Source: QHXQ01 sp038322995
GTDB taxonomy: Bacteria; Acidobacteriota; Blastocatellia; Pyrinomonadales; Pyrinomonadaceae
NCBI GenBank assembly: GCA_038322995.1
Contig: JBBQGM010000008.1
Coordinates: 1-64,000 of the forward strand
Direction: 5' to 3'
Length of the DNA: 64,000 bases
The notes beneath the pieces are model-generated. The model saw nothing but the letters and a program-made list of their open reading frames with translations. It had not been told where the DNA came from and searched no databases. Positions 8,579 through 17,009 of the stretch are shown here, piece after piece. How positions within the stretch are numbered: the stretch's first letter is position 1; each line of letters starts with the position of its first letter. The position numbers and the translations under genes are program-made.

Positions 8579-9107
8579 TCAGGCTTGCGCCAGTTCGGTA
8601 CGGCACTGCTCGATGCGGGCGCGCCGGTCGGCGATCTGCGCGCGCACGAGGTTGTAGTGCCGACTGCGCGGATCGGAGTGGCCCGCCCACATCGCTAGTT
8701 CGCGCGGTGGGGATTGCGGCCAACTTCGCTTCGAGCGGCACGAACTGCCGGCGCTCGATGCTCTCGATCTCAGCCCGCAACTGCCGGGTGCGCTACGCTT
8801 CCCACGCGCCCGCACCTGCGGAGGCTTGGGGCGGACGATAAGCGGCACGCACTTCGGCGGGGAAGGTGGCGAGAATGTCGCCCACGGCTGCCAACTCGCC
8901 CTTTGCGCCGGCGTGTTGCTTGATGTCAGTCGTTGACTTGACCGCGCCGACGACCGCTGCCAATTCCGCCTCGACCTTCTTCTGTTCGGCATAGCTGGCG
9001 TTAAGGCGGGCTAGCTGTTCGCTACTGGCCTGTGACTCCGCAGACTTACGCCCCGCACGGTCTTGTTCGTCGCATGACTTGCGCGGCTCCCAAAAGCTTT
9101 TGCTCAT
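8579..9107 (-). pseudogene. Coiled-coil element gene, frameshifted
   Basis: ATG 9107 has an excellent Shine-Dalgarno (AAGGAGGCTT). The first frame runs MSKSFWEPRKSCDEQDRAG into charged coiled-coil sequence (LARLNASYAEQKKVEAELAA) and stops near 8793. A second frame continues with LRAEIESIERRQFVPLEAKL, and a third with ELAMWAGHSDPRSRHYNLVR and RARIEQCRTELAQA to a stop at 8579. Two frameshifts are therefore needed to read the whole, so it is broken. The likely original was a 175-residue coiled-coil protein of unknown role. Confidence 0.5.
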
Positions 9108-9245
9108 AAGCCTCCTTACAAAGATGCAGCCCGCCACCAGCATCAGCGACTTGGGCTGATCGACCGATGGCGGGCTGATAAAAATTTGCCCTTGCGCTTT
9201 TCCCCGCCGCATATGCGGCGCAAGCGAATTATACCGCGAAGTCTG

Positions 9246-9554
9246 TCATTCAGGCGGCGTCAATTTGCGCGGCGGGAGCAGTTCTTTAATCTCCCGGTTC
9301 AGCACTTCAAGGCGGCTGGTCAGCGCCCGCATCGTGCGCCGGTGACCATCCACTCGGTCGGTTATCTCCGCGCGGATCATGCGCCGTTCGCGCCTGAGCA
9401 GTTCGAGCGTGTGTTTGCGCCGCTCAACTTCGGCGACGCGCTTGGCTTCGGCCAAGCGCAGGTGGCGCACCGCCTCGATTTCGCGCCGGGCGAGTTCCTC
9501 ATGCGCTTCGAGCGCGGGCGGTGCAGCGTCGTTGGGCAACGGGCCTATTAGCAC
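9246..9554 (-). CDS. Hypothetical coiled-coil protein
   Basis: A 102-residue frame with a GTG start at 9554 encodes a continuous charged helix (EELARREIEAVRHLRLAEAK, then RVAEVERRKHTLELLRRERR) ending LNREIKELLPPRKLTPPE. It is predicted to be cytoplasmic and coiled-coil. It is the first of the co-oriented small genes of the integrated element. The family is unknown; the coherent heptad-like pattern is the main support. Confidence 0.45.
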   Translation of the reverse strand: MLIGPLPNDAAPPALEAHEELARREIEAVRHLRLAEAKRVAEVERRKHTLELLRRERRMIRAEITDRVDGHRRTMRALTSRLEVLNREIKELLPPRKLTPPE

Positions 9555-9812
9555 CGCGCCCGCGCGCCATGTCCGCGTAATAGAAAGAAGGGCACGCGGA
9601 CACTACATAAGGAACTCGCGCGTGATCTGTAGTTGTGATTGAGCGGCCGAAGCCGGGCAGTTCACCGTCTGACGCAGGCAGCAGGCGCGAGAGTAAAAGG
9701 CGAAAATGACAGCGCGCAGCGGGCGCGAGGCTTAATGCTGCGTGCCCGCTGCGCGTTGGTAGCTTAGCGCCGCCGGCTTTTGCCGTTCGCCCTTTACCTT
9801 TAACATGGCCGT

Positions 9813-10685
9813 ATGTCTGACGCCGTCAGCGCGCGCACGCTCTATCTGGTCGCCACGCCCATTGGCCATCTCGCGGACATCACCGTGCGGGCCTTGCGCG
9901 TGCTCGCCGAAGTTGACCTGATCGCTTGTGAGGACACGCGCCACACCCGTAAGCTCCTGACGCACTTTCAAATCAATACGAAGACCGTCAGCTACCACGA
10001 ACATAACGAGCATACGCGCGCGGCTGAACTCTGCGCTTTGTTGCAGGAGGGCGCGAGCATCGCGCTCGTCTCCGACGCGGGCACGCCCGCCGTCAGTGAT
10101 CCCGGCTATCGCCTCGTCTGCGCCGCCGTTGCACAAGGCATAAGTATCGTGCCCGTGCCCGGCCCCGCCGCTTTCGTCGCCGCGCTCATTGCTTCGGGCC
10201 TACCCACTGACGAATTTTTCTTCGGCGGTTTTCTGCCCGCGCGCACGGCCGCGCGCCGCGCTCGCCTCGCCGCGTTGCGCCCGCTCCCCGCCACGCTCAT
10301 CTTCTACGAAGCGCCGCACCGTATCGCACAGACGCTCGTCGATGCACACGCGGTCTTAGGCGAGCGCGTCGCTTGCGTCGCACGGGAACTCACCAAACTG
10401 CACGAAGAGTTTGCGCGCGGGCGGTTGAGCGAGCTGGCCGTGCGCTTCAGTGGTGAACATGCGGCGCGCGGCGAGATGGTGCTGCTCATTGACCGCACCG
10501 TGCTTGCAGACGAAACGAGCGCGCACCAGCCAACCATGAGCATCGCGGCCCGCGTCGCCGCCCTCACCGCCGAAGGTCTCGATCAACGCGCCGCGCTCAA
10601 ACGCGCCGCCCGCGAACTCGGCTTGAGCCGAGACGAAGCCTACCGCCGCCTCGTCGCCGCCCGCGCGCAGGAGCAAAAGAGTTGA
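9813..10685 (+). CDS. rsmI: 16S rRNA (cytidine(1402)-2'-O)-methyltransferase RsmI
   Basis: This 290-residue protein is a standard RsmI. It has an N-terminal LYLVATPIGHLADITVRAL, CEDTRHTRKLL, LVSDAGTPAVSDPGY, VPGPAAFVAALIASGLPTD, FFFGGFLP, FYEAPHRI, and VARELTKLHEE followed by RGEMVLLI. It transfers a methyl from S-adenosylmethionine to the 2'-OH of C1402 in the 30S P site. It is full length and in a tetrapyrrole-methylase fold. The C-terminal helix (after 240) is of the usual type. It marks the return to core genome after the integrated element. Confidence 0.96.
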   Translation: MSDAVSARTLYLVATPIGHLADITVRALRVLAEVDLIACEDTRHTRKLLTHFQINTKTVSYHEHNEHTRAAELCALLQEGASIALVSDAGTPAVSDPGYRLVCAAVAQGISIVPVPGPAAFVAALIASGLPTDEFFFGGFLPARTAARRARLAALRPLPATLIFYEAPHRIAQTLVDAHAVLGERVACVARELTKLHEEFARGRLSELAVRFSGEHAARGEMVLLIDRTVLADETSAHQPTMSIAARVAALTAEGLDQRAALKRAARELGLSRDEAYRRLVAARAQEQKS

Positions 10686-10706
10686 TTGTTGTTAGCTATG
10701 AAGCGC

Positions 10707-13700
10707 CTACTGCGCCGCGTTCGTTGCGCCCTTGAGCAACTTGTCGAGCCACAGGTTCGCTAGTTTCTCCTGCACGGTGTTGGCGCGCAGGCGGGCGTTG
10801 AGATGTTGGAAGTCCACTTGGTCGAGCAGTTGATCCTGATTGAAGCAGGAGAAGACGAACGACTCCACGCCGGTCTGTGGGTGGACGTGGCGTTGCAGGC
10901 ATTGCGCGCAGACTTCTTTCATCATGCATTGCATCGGGCTGTTGATCGAGCCGACGCCGACGTGGGCGGGATCGAAATAAGGCGCGAGGACGGCGTGGCG
11001 CGCTTGTTTGACGGCGGCCATCATGCGGTCGGAGCCAATAGCGATGAGCCGTTGGACGGAGCGCAGATCAAACAGGGGCGGGCCGAAGCCGCCATCGGCG
11101 TAAGTCTTGATCGCTTGCACGATGTTGCCGCGCAAATGCGCGTCTTGCGGCCGCTGCGGTGCTATCTCCGCGCCGGTGTCTGTTGACCAGATAATCTGAT
11201 CGGTGGCGGCCTCGATCTCGGCGCGTTTGAAGAGGTCTTCGCCGCGTTTGTAACCGGCAAAATAGATGACGCGGCAGTTCGCCGCGCGCAACGCCTTCGC
11301 AATCGAGAAGAGGACGGCGTTGCCTAAGCCGCCACCCGCGAGCAGCACGGTCTCGCCCGTCGGAATCTCGGTCGGTGTGCCGGTCGGGCCCATAACGATG
11401 ACCTGCTGACCGGGTTTTAAGAGCGCGCACAACCGCGACGACGCGCCCATCTCCAACACGATCAAGCTGAGCAGTCCTTGCTCCTTGTCCACCCACGCGC
11501 CCGTCAGCGCGAGTCCTTCCATCAACAGCTTCGTGTCGCCGACAACCGGCGCGTCCGTCTCGTAGTTCTGCAAACGATAGAACTGGCCCGGATGAAACTT
11601 GCGCGCCTGCATCGGCGCACGCACGATAATCTCGACAATGGTCTCCGTCAAACGGTCAACGCGCACGACGCGCGCGGTTAATTCTTCATCAAGTCGTTCG
11701 ATGAGTTGCGTGAACTGCGGCGCAGGCGCTGCTTGGTGTTCCGCGGGCGCGCTTGCCTCCTCCACGGCGGCGATCTCCGCCGCGAAGAGCGCGGCGACGT
11801 GCTCATAGCCATGCCGCGCGGAAGCCATGGCCTTGACGACGTTGCCGGCATAGACCGGATGATTGTCGCCGTAGTAGCTGATGAAGCGCTGGTTGGTTTG
11901 ATAGGACGTGAAGAACGCGCGCTCGCCTTTGGCGGCGGGGACGAGGCGGCGCGCGCCATCGTCGTTGCGCTCAAGCTTGTGCGGCGCGAAGAACTCGCGC
12001 CACTCGTCGAGCGCGAACGTGCCGGGCTGCTCGCGCTCGTAGATCGTGTTCGGACTTGTGCCCGCCGCGACGCAGACGGTGCGCGCAGGCAACCGCACAA
12101 ACTCGCCTGATGCGCGCCACTTGTTGGTCTCCACGTCTTGCCGCATGCGCTCGCAGATGATGGCGGCGACTGCGCCGTACTCGTCGGCGACGGCCTCCGT
12201 GGGTGACATATTCTCGATGTAGCTGATGCCTTCTTCAAGCGACTTGACGACCTCTTCATGATTGAGGCGATAGGCGGGCGAGTCTTGTAACCGTTTGCGG
12301 TAGGCAATGGCCACGCCACCCCATGCGCGCACGAGCGGGATAAAATCGGGCGACTCATTAGCCGCCCGCGCCCTTGCCCGTTCGGCCCGCACTGCCCGCC
12401 CGTGCGTCAGAAATTCTTCGTAAACGGCGCGCTCCTCCGCGTCGAAGCGCGCGAAGATTTCCGGCTCGTCGAACTCCTTTAACAATTCCTCGTGCCGGTG
12501 CAACACCTTCTCGACTTGTACAGGATAGTAGGCGAACAACTCGGTCGCGGTATCAATCGCGGTCAAACCGCCGCCGATAACGAGCGCGGGCAGACGCACT
12601 TGCAGGTTGGCGAGCGCGTCGCGTTTGAACGCGCCGGTGAGTTGCAGCGCCATTAAAAAATCCGAGGCTTTGCGAATGCCGCGCACAAGGTTGTTGCGCA
12701 TGTCTATGATCGTGGGCCGGCCCGCGCCCGATGCGATGGCGATGTGGTCGAAGCCGAGCGCCCACGCATCCTCAATCGTGAGCGTGCCGCCGAAGCGGAT
12801 GCCGCCATAGAAGCGAAAATGATCGCGGCGGGCGAGCGTGAGATGAATGAGCGTCAGGAAATTTTTGTCCCAGCGCACGGTGATGCCGTACTCGGAGACG
12901 CCGCCGAAGCCGGCCAAGACACGCTCGTCAAGCGCGCCTTCAAGCTCGCGCACAGCTAGCACAGCGCGCGGCAGATCGCGACCGCCGTCGCCGGTCAACG
13001 CCTTGGCGAGCGGCTCGATCTTCAACCCGTCAATGCCGACGACGCCGAAGCCTTCGTTCAACAGATAATGCGCGAGCGTGTAGCCGGCCGGGCCGAGACC
13101 GACGACAAGGACGTTCTTGCCATTGTAAGGGAGCGCGTAAGGCCGCTTCGCGTTCAAGGGATTCCAGCGCGTGAGCAGCGCATAAATCTCGAAGCCGTAG
13201 GGTAGTTGCAAGACATCGGTGAGGACGCCGGTCTCAGCTTGCGGGATGTTGACCGGCTCTTGCTTCTGGAAGATGCAGGACTTCATGCAGTCGTTGCAGA
13301 TACGATGACCTGTGCCGGGGCACATCGGATTGTCGATCACGATGAGCGCGAGCGCGGCAATCGAGTCGCCTTCTTTCTGCAAGACGTGCATCTCGGAAAT
13401 CTTCTCGTCGAGCGGGCAGCCGTCGAGCGCGATGCCGAGCGGATTGCGTTTGATTGTGCCCGCCGCTCGCCCGCCTTCGTGCAAGCCTTTAGAGCAGGAA
13501 TCCTTGTCGCGCTCGTGGCAATAGAGACAGTAGTTAACCTCGTCAAGCACCTCGCGCGGCGTCGCGCGCCCATCGGTTAGCGCGAAGCCGTCGCGCCGGC
13601 GCAAATTCTCATCAAGACCTTGGATTAACTCCGGCAACCCCGCGTCGGGGCGTTCGAGTTGGACGAGTTGTTCATAATTGAGCGGGTGTGGGAAGTGGAA

Positions 13701-14504
13701 CGAGACCCAACCGCGCACCCGTGCCCGCGCGGCCACTTGTGTCGCGTGCGCCGCCGCCCACGCTTCGACAAGCCGCAAGGCCGATTTGACGAACGCGGCA
13801 TCCGCATCCCCTTCGCCCGCGTCCGCAAACTGCGCGAGGACGTTGACCGCAGCGGTTGCGCCGATCTCTGCGCGGGCACGGGCGATCTCACGCGCGACCG
13901 CGGCCGTCGTTGCGTCGTCTGTTAGCGCCGCTTGCTGCGCGGCGTGTTTGTCTAGGTGTTGTTCCCACGCGAGCAGGCGCATGGTCATCTGCGCGATGCC
14001 AAGCTCGTCGTCGGCGTTGAGCGTGGCGGCGAAGGCGGCGCGGCGCACCTGGTCGAGCGCCGCGTCGAGGGCCGCAGCCTCAAGTGTCGCAGCTTGGGCG
14101 GCGGGGAATTTTTTTAACGCGCGGCGGGCGATGAAAAATTTGAACCCGAAGATCGGGTCTTGCGCTTTTATCTCTGCAATGTGGGCCGCGCGCTCAGGCT
14201 CGATATGGAACAGCTGGGCGATGAAGCGCGCGAGGTGCGGCGCGGCGGCGATGAGCAGTTCCGACTCTTGTTTTGTGCCAGCGAGATTCGCCCCGCGCGC
14301 GGCGAGGTAAGCCAAGAGCGTGCGATGTAGCGCCGCGTCTGCGTGCGCGAGTTCCGCGTAAAAAGTTTCGGCGAGGGCGCGCAGGCGCGGCGGCCGGTAG
14401 AGGTCGGCGTAAGTGAAACCCGCGCTGCCGAGCGGAAAGTCTGAAGTTGGCGGGACGGTGGCACGCGGCTGCGCGCTCACGCCATCATGGGAAAGATTCT
14501 GCAT
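10707..14504 (-). CDS. Large FAD/NAD(P) and iron-sulfur oxidoreductase (GltD-like core plus PyrK-like reductase)
   Basis: This 1265-residue protein has three parts. Residues 1-310 are an Ala-rich helical region. A cysteine-bearing segment follows (NYCLYCHERDKDSC, PMCPGTGHRICNDCMKSC) that should bind Fe-S clusters as in GltD-type proteins, then an FAD/NAD(P) two-dinucleotide-fold core (NVLVVGLGPAGYTLAHYLL; ALVIGGGLTAIDTATELF). From about 930 a ferredoxin-reductase-like C-terminus carries FHPGQFYRLQNYE, VLLAGGGLGNAVLF and the cysteine cluster CMMKEVCAQC used by PyrK for [2Fe-2S]. It likely shuttles electrons between NAD(P)H and an unknown acceptor. It is unusually long for either parent family, and no partner dehydrogenase is adjacent. 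Confidence 0.8.
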   Translation of the reverse strand: MQNLSHDGVSAQPRATVPPTSDFPLGSAGFTYADLYRPPRLRALAETFYAELAHADAALHRTLLAYLAARGANLAGTKQESELLIAAAPHLARFIAQLFHIEPERAAHIAEIKAQDPIFGFKFFIARRALKKFPAAQAATLEAAALDAALDQVRRAAFAATLNADDELGIAQMTMRLLAWEQHLDKHAAQQAALTDDATTAAVAREIARARAEIGATAAVNVLAQFADAGEGDADAAFVKSALRLVEAWAAAHATQVAARARVRGWVSFHFPHPLNYEQLVQLERPDAGLPELIQGLDENLRRRDGFALTDGRATPREVLDEVNYCLYCHERDKDSCSKGLHEGGRAAGTIKRNPLGIALDGCPLDEKISEMHVLQKEGDSIAALALIVIDNPMCPGTGHRICNDCMKSCIFQKQEPVNIPQAETGVLTDVLQLPYGFEIYALLTRWNPLNAKRPYALPYNGKNVLVVGLGPAGYTLAHYLLNEGFGVVGIDGLKIEPLAKALTGDGGRDLPRAVLAVRELEGALDERVLAGFGGVSEYGITVRWDKNFLTLIHLTLARRDHFRFYGGIRFGGTLTIEDAWALGFDHIAIASGAGRPTIIDMRNNLVRGIRKASDFLMALQLTGAFKRDALANLQVRLPALVIGGGLTAIDTATELFAYYPVQVEKVLHRHEELLKEFDEPEIFARFDAEERAVYEEFLTHGRAVRAERARARAANESPDFIPLVRAWGGVAIAYRKRLQDSPAYRLNHEEVVKSLEEGISYIENMSPTEAVADEYGAVAAIICERMRQDVETNKWRASGEFVRLPARTVCVAAGTSPNTIYEREQPGTFALDEWREFFAPHKLERNDDGARRLVPAAKGERAFFTSYQTNQRFISYYGDNHPVYAGNVVKAMASARHGYEHVAALFAAEIAAVEEASAPAEHQAAPAPQFTQLIERLDEELTARVVRVDRLTETIVEIIVRAPMQARKFHPGQFYRLQNYETDAPVVGDTKLLMEGLALTGAWVDKEQGLLSLIVLEMGASSRLCALLKPGQQVIVMGPTGTPTEIPTGETVLLAGGGLGNAVLFSIAKALRAANCRVIYFAGYKRGEDLFKRAEIEAATDQIIWSTDTGAEIAPQRPQDAHLRGNIVQAIKTYADGGFGPPLFDLRSVQRLIAIGSDRMMAAVKQARHAVLAPYFDPAHVGVGSINSPMQCMMKEVCAQCLQRHVHPQTGVESFVFSCFNQDQLLDQVDFQHLNARLRANTVQEKLANLWLDKLLKGATNAAQ

Positions 14505-14692
14505 AACTAAATTGTGTGGGCGGACACGGCAGGGCGGCTGTGGGGAGAGCGTCGGCTGTCTGCATATTCATTGCGGCGGCGGGCAACATACGGGTCGCGC
14601 CGGCCGCACCGAGTATAGCATCTGAGCAATCTACCTTGGCAAAGTGGGCGACGGGCTTGCGGCGCGGCCGCATGGTTTGATTTAACTGAGGT

Positions 14693-15478
14693 TCAATATG
14701 TCGGCGCAGACTCGACTACGTGCTCATCGTCAAATACTTCTAACTCCCCCCCCCGCATTTTCGTGCCTGCGCAGAGCCGGTCGAACTCAGTCTTGATGAT
14801 CCGGTAGCAGGGGCAAGCGAAATCTTCCAGCCCCGGTCTGTCCGTGATGGTGATGCGCCCGCGTGTGTAACGGATGAACCCTTCGGCCTGCAAGGTCAAG
14901 GCGGCGGTTGTCACCCCGGCGCGGCGCACACCGAGCATCTGGGCGATGAACTCGTGCGTCAGCGGCAACTCATCAGACACGCTCCGGTCGTGGCTCATCA
15001 GCAGCCAACGGGCCAGCCGTTCCTCGACCGAATGCAGGCGGTTGCATGCGGCGACCTGCGAGACCTGTTGCAACAGCGATTGCGCATAGCGCAGCAGCAG
15101 GTCGTGGAGCGCGCCGCCGCGCTTAAACTCGGCCCTGAGCGCGTCCGCCCGCACACGCACCCCGCCGTCGTTAATCTGTACGATGCATTGATGCGGTGAT
15201 TGATCAACGCCAAGCACAAGCGAGATCGGGGCCATGCCCTCAAAACCCGTTAGGCCGACTTCGACCGTTGCGCCGTCGGGCTGTTGCGAGACCAACGAGA
15301 TCATCGCGTGAGTGGGGAAGTAACCGTACTCGATGAATTCGTCCGCATTGTAGAGAATCCGTCCGAGCGGCATCTCGATTTGCTCCAGATGCGGCGCGAG
15401 TCGGTCGTATTCTGCCGGCGGCAGGGCAGCTAGAATGTGATTGCTGGTTGGCGGGCTTAGTGCTTGTGGGATAGACAT
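14693..15478 (-). CDS. Crp/Fnr-family transcriptional regulator
   Basis: 261 residues from ATG 15478, which follows AAAAGGAGTTAGCC. An N-terminal cyclic-nucleotide-binding-type sensor domain (about 15-150; LPPAEYDRLAPHLEQIEMPL, GFEGMAPISLVLG) is followed by a dimer helix and a winged helix-turn-helix (about 175-225; LTHEFIAQMLGVRRAGVTTA, TRGRITITDRPGLE). The FNR iron-sulfur cysteines are absent at the N-terminus, so it should not be an Fe-S oxygen sensor. The form is the common acidobacterial/proteobacterial subgroup near stress-related genes. Effector and targets are unknown. Confidence 0.88.
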   Translation of the reverse strand: MSIPQALSPPTSNHILAALPPAEYDRLAPHLEQIEMPLGRILYNADEFIEYGYFPTHAMISLVSQQPDGATVEVGLTGFEGMAPISLVLGVDQSPHQCIVQINDGGVRVRADALRAEFKRGGALHDLLLRYAQSLLQQVSQVAACNRLHSVEERLARWLLMSHDRSVSDELPLTHEFIAQMLGVRRAGVTTAALTLQAEGFIRYTRGRITITDRPGLEDFACPCYRIIKTEFDRLCAGTKMRGGELEVFDDEHVVESAPTY

Positions 15479-15701
15479 CGGCTAACTCCTTTTCCAGTCG
15501 CGTGTGTGTGAACACAGCAGACGGCACAAGGAGGTGTTGCAGTGCAACTCCCGATGTCGAGTGGTGAATTCTAAAAGAACAGGCGCAAATTACGTGGGCA
15601 GTGTAGCATGTGTCGGCCTCATAGCGTACATAAGGCGGCGCGGCACAAAAATTTCATAAATTTTGTCCGCTCGCGTACAGACAGACAGCGGCGGCAGCAT
15701 T

Positions 15702-15809
15702 ATTAGGACTTACGCAGTTGAAATAGAGCCTTGTTGAAAACAAATGACTTAGCGGAAACGCTTATTCCCGTAAGTTGTTGCTTCTTCGTCTAACTGCGTA
15801 AGTCCTAAT
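15702..15809. mobile_element. MITE-like element, copy 1 (TAGGACTTACGCAGTT ends)
   Basis: A 108-bp element with perfect 18-bp terminal inverted repeats (attaggacttacgcagtt at 15702-15719 and its complement at 15792-15809). The interior shares long identical blocks with a second copy at 24677-24782, such as gagccttgttgaaaacaaat and ttgttgcttcttcgtc. It has no coding capacity. AGGACTTACGCA-type ends recur on DDE-transposase insertion sequences, so a related full-length IS elsewhere in the genome probably mobilises it. Confidence 0.8.
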
Positions 15810-15853
15810 TATATCTTTTCTTGCTTACTACAAGGTAACGCGAGCCAGGGGGT

Positions 15854-15891
15854 GGGAACGCACATATCCACAGGAGGAAATGTGCGTTCCC
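15854..15891. other. Perfect 12-bp stem-loop
   Basis: gggaacgcacat (15854-15865) pairs perfectly with atgtgcgttccc (15880-15891) across a 14-base loop containing aggagg. It is followed by gatttattc rather than a T run. It may be a cis-regulatory RNA hairpin, a protein-binding palindrome, or a remnant repeat. There is no family evidence. Confidence 0.4.
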
Positions 15892-16043
15892 GATTTATTC
15901 AGCGCGCAAAGTGCGAGCTATATCCGCAAGCTCTCACGCCACTGCCTGAATCGCCACATACGCGCGCTAGTCAGTCAGGCCCGACATATCCGGCCCAAGC
16001 GCACGCTCGGGCCGTGACTTAGCACAACAAGCAGGTAGCTAAG

Positions 16044-16274
16044 ATGAGCCGCAACAACGACCCGGCGCACCTCTACAAACAAGGCTTAGCGGAGTTGCAA
16101 GTCAGCGAACTACTCTTCGCGGAGGCCGCCGGCCAGCAGCAACGCGGTGAGCGCAGCAAGGCCATAGAATTGCGCACTGAAGCGTTAGCCCGGCAGCTTG
16201 CAGGCGTGGCGCTGCTCGATCAAGCGGTCGCCACGATGCCGGCGCATCTGTCTGGACGGGAACTGGCAAGCTGA
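16044..16274 (+). CDS. Hypothetical 76-residue helical protein
   Basis: The frame from ATG 16044 encodes MSRNNDPAHLYKQGLAELQV, then helical sequence (AAGQQQRGERSKAIELRTEA) to SGRELAS. Composition is TPR-like or simply helical, cytoplasmic, with no cysteines. It lies 68 bp upstream of a single-domain response regulator in the same direction and may be cotranscribed with it. The Shine-Dalgarno is weak (AGCAGGTAGC). No family is recognised. Confidence 0.6.
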   Translation: MSRNNDPAHLYKQGLAELQVSELLFAEAAGQQQRGERSKAIELRTEALARQLAGVALLDQAVATMPAHLSGRELAS

Positions 16275-16342
16275 TGTGTACACGCGCAACCTACCAGCCT
16301 TCAGTAATGGATAACTACAGTGTCTGAGCTAAGGAGTTCCCC

Positions 16343-16735
16343 ATGCGGATTCTCTGCGTTGATGATGATGCAGACACCTGCGAGCTACTCACGACCATGC
16401 TCGCCATCTCTGATCTTGAAGCTGTCGCTGTCCCGGATGCGGCCGCGGCCCTGCGCTTGATGGCGACCGAGCAGTTCAGTCTCTACATCATGGACAGCCA
16501 ACTGCCCGACATGGGCGGGCTGACCTTCTGTCAGGAAGTCCGTAAGGTGGATCAGCTTACGCCCATTGTCTTCTTCACAGGCAAAGCTTATCAGGCGGAT
16601 CGGGATGCGGGGCTGCGCGCGGGCGCTAACGCCTACCTCATTAAGCCGGACATGAGCGAAATCGTCCCGACCGTCAAACGATTGTTGGCAGAGGCACGCA
16701 CCGCCCAGTCTCAAGCTGTCAGTTTTGCAGACTGA
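16343..16735 (+). CDS. Single-domain response regulator (CheY-like)
   Basis: 130 residues, starting at ATG 16343 behind AAGGAGTTCCCC. It consists only of a receiver domain: the acidic pocket D7-D9, the phosphoacceptor D51 in YIMDSQLPDMGG, T79 in FFTGK and the conserved K101 in YLIKPD. There is no output domain, so it should act by protein-protein contact, for instance as an intermediate in a phosphorelay. No histidine kinase is adjacent; the upstream 76-residue protein may be a partner. Confidence 0.92.
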   Translation: MRILCVDDDADTCELLTTMLAISDLEAVAVPDAAAALRLMATEQFSLYIMDSQLPDMGGLTFCQEVRKVDQLTPIVFFTGKAYQADRDAGLRAGANAYLIKPDMSEIVPTVKRLLAEARTAQSQAVSFAD

Positions 16736-17009
16736 ACCGTTAGTCAGCCCCCGCTTGATCTGCCCTCACGAAAACTGCTACCCGACAGTGTCCGGCTAGA
16801 CACTCCTGCTTGGGAGCGCCTTGTGTCGCCCGACTCGTCAGGTTGTCGGCGACCGGAGCGCGCAGACCTGTCGCCGCTTGTGGCAAGCGATGCCTGAAAC
16901 CTTCCGCCGCGCGCATTGCTATACGTCATTTCCCGTCACGCCCTTTGATCACGTTCCGGCCTTCTCTCGCGTGGCCTCGTCCGCGCGTAAGTATCAATTC
17001 AACAGCTAA

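Larger units (their letters stand above)
15479..16043. other. Intergenic region with MITE-like repeat and a strong hairpin
   Basis: This 565-base spacer between divergent genes contains the MITE copy at 15702-15809 and a 12-bp perfect hairpin at 15854-15891. Between 15640 and 15665 it is AT-rich (aaaaatttcataaattttg), a plausible promoter area for the Crp/Fnr gene. No gene was seen. Confidence 0.5.
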
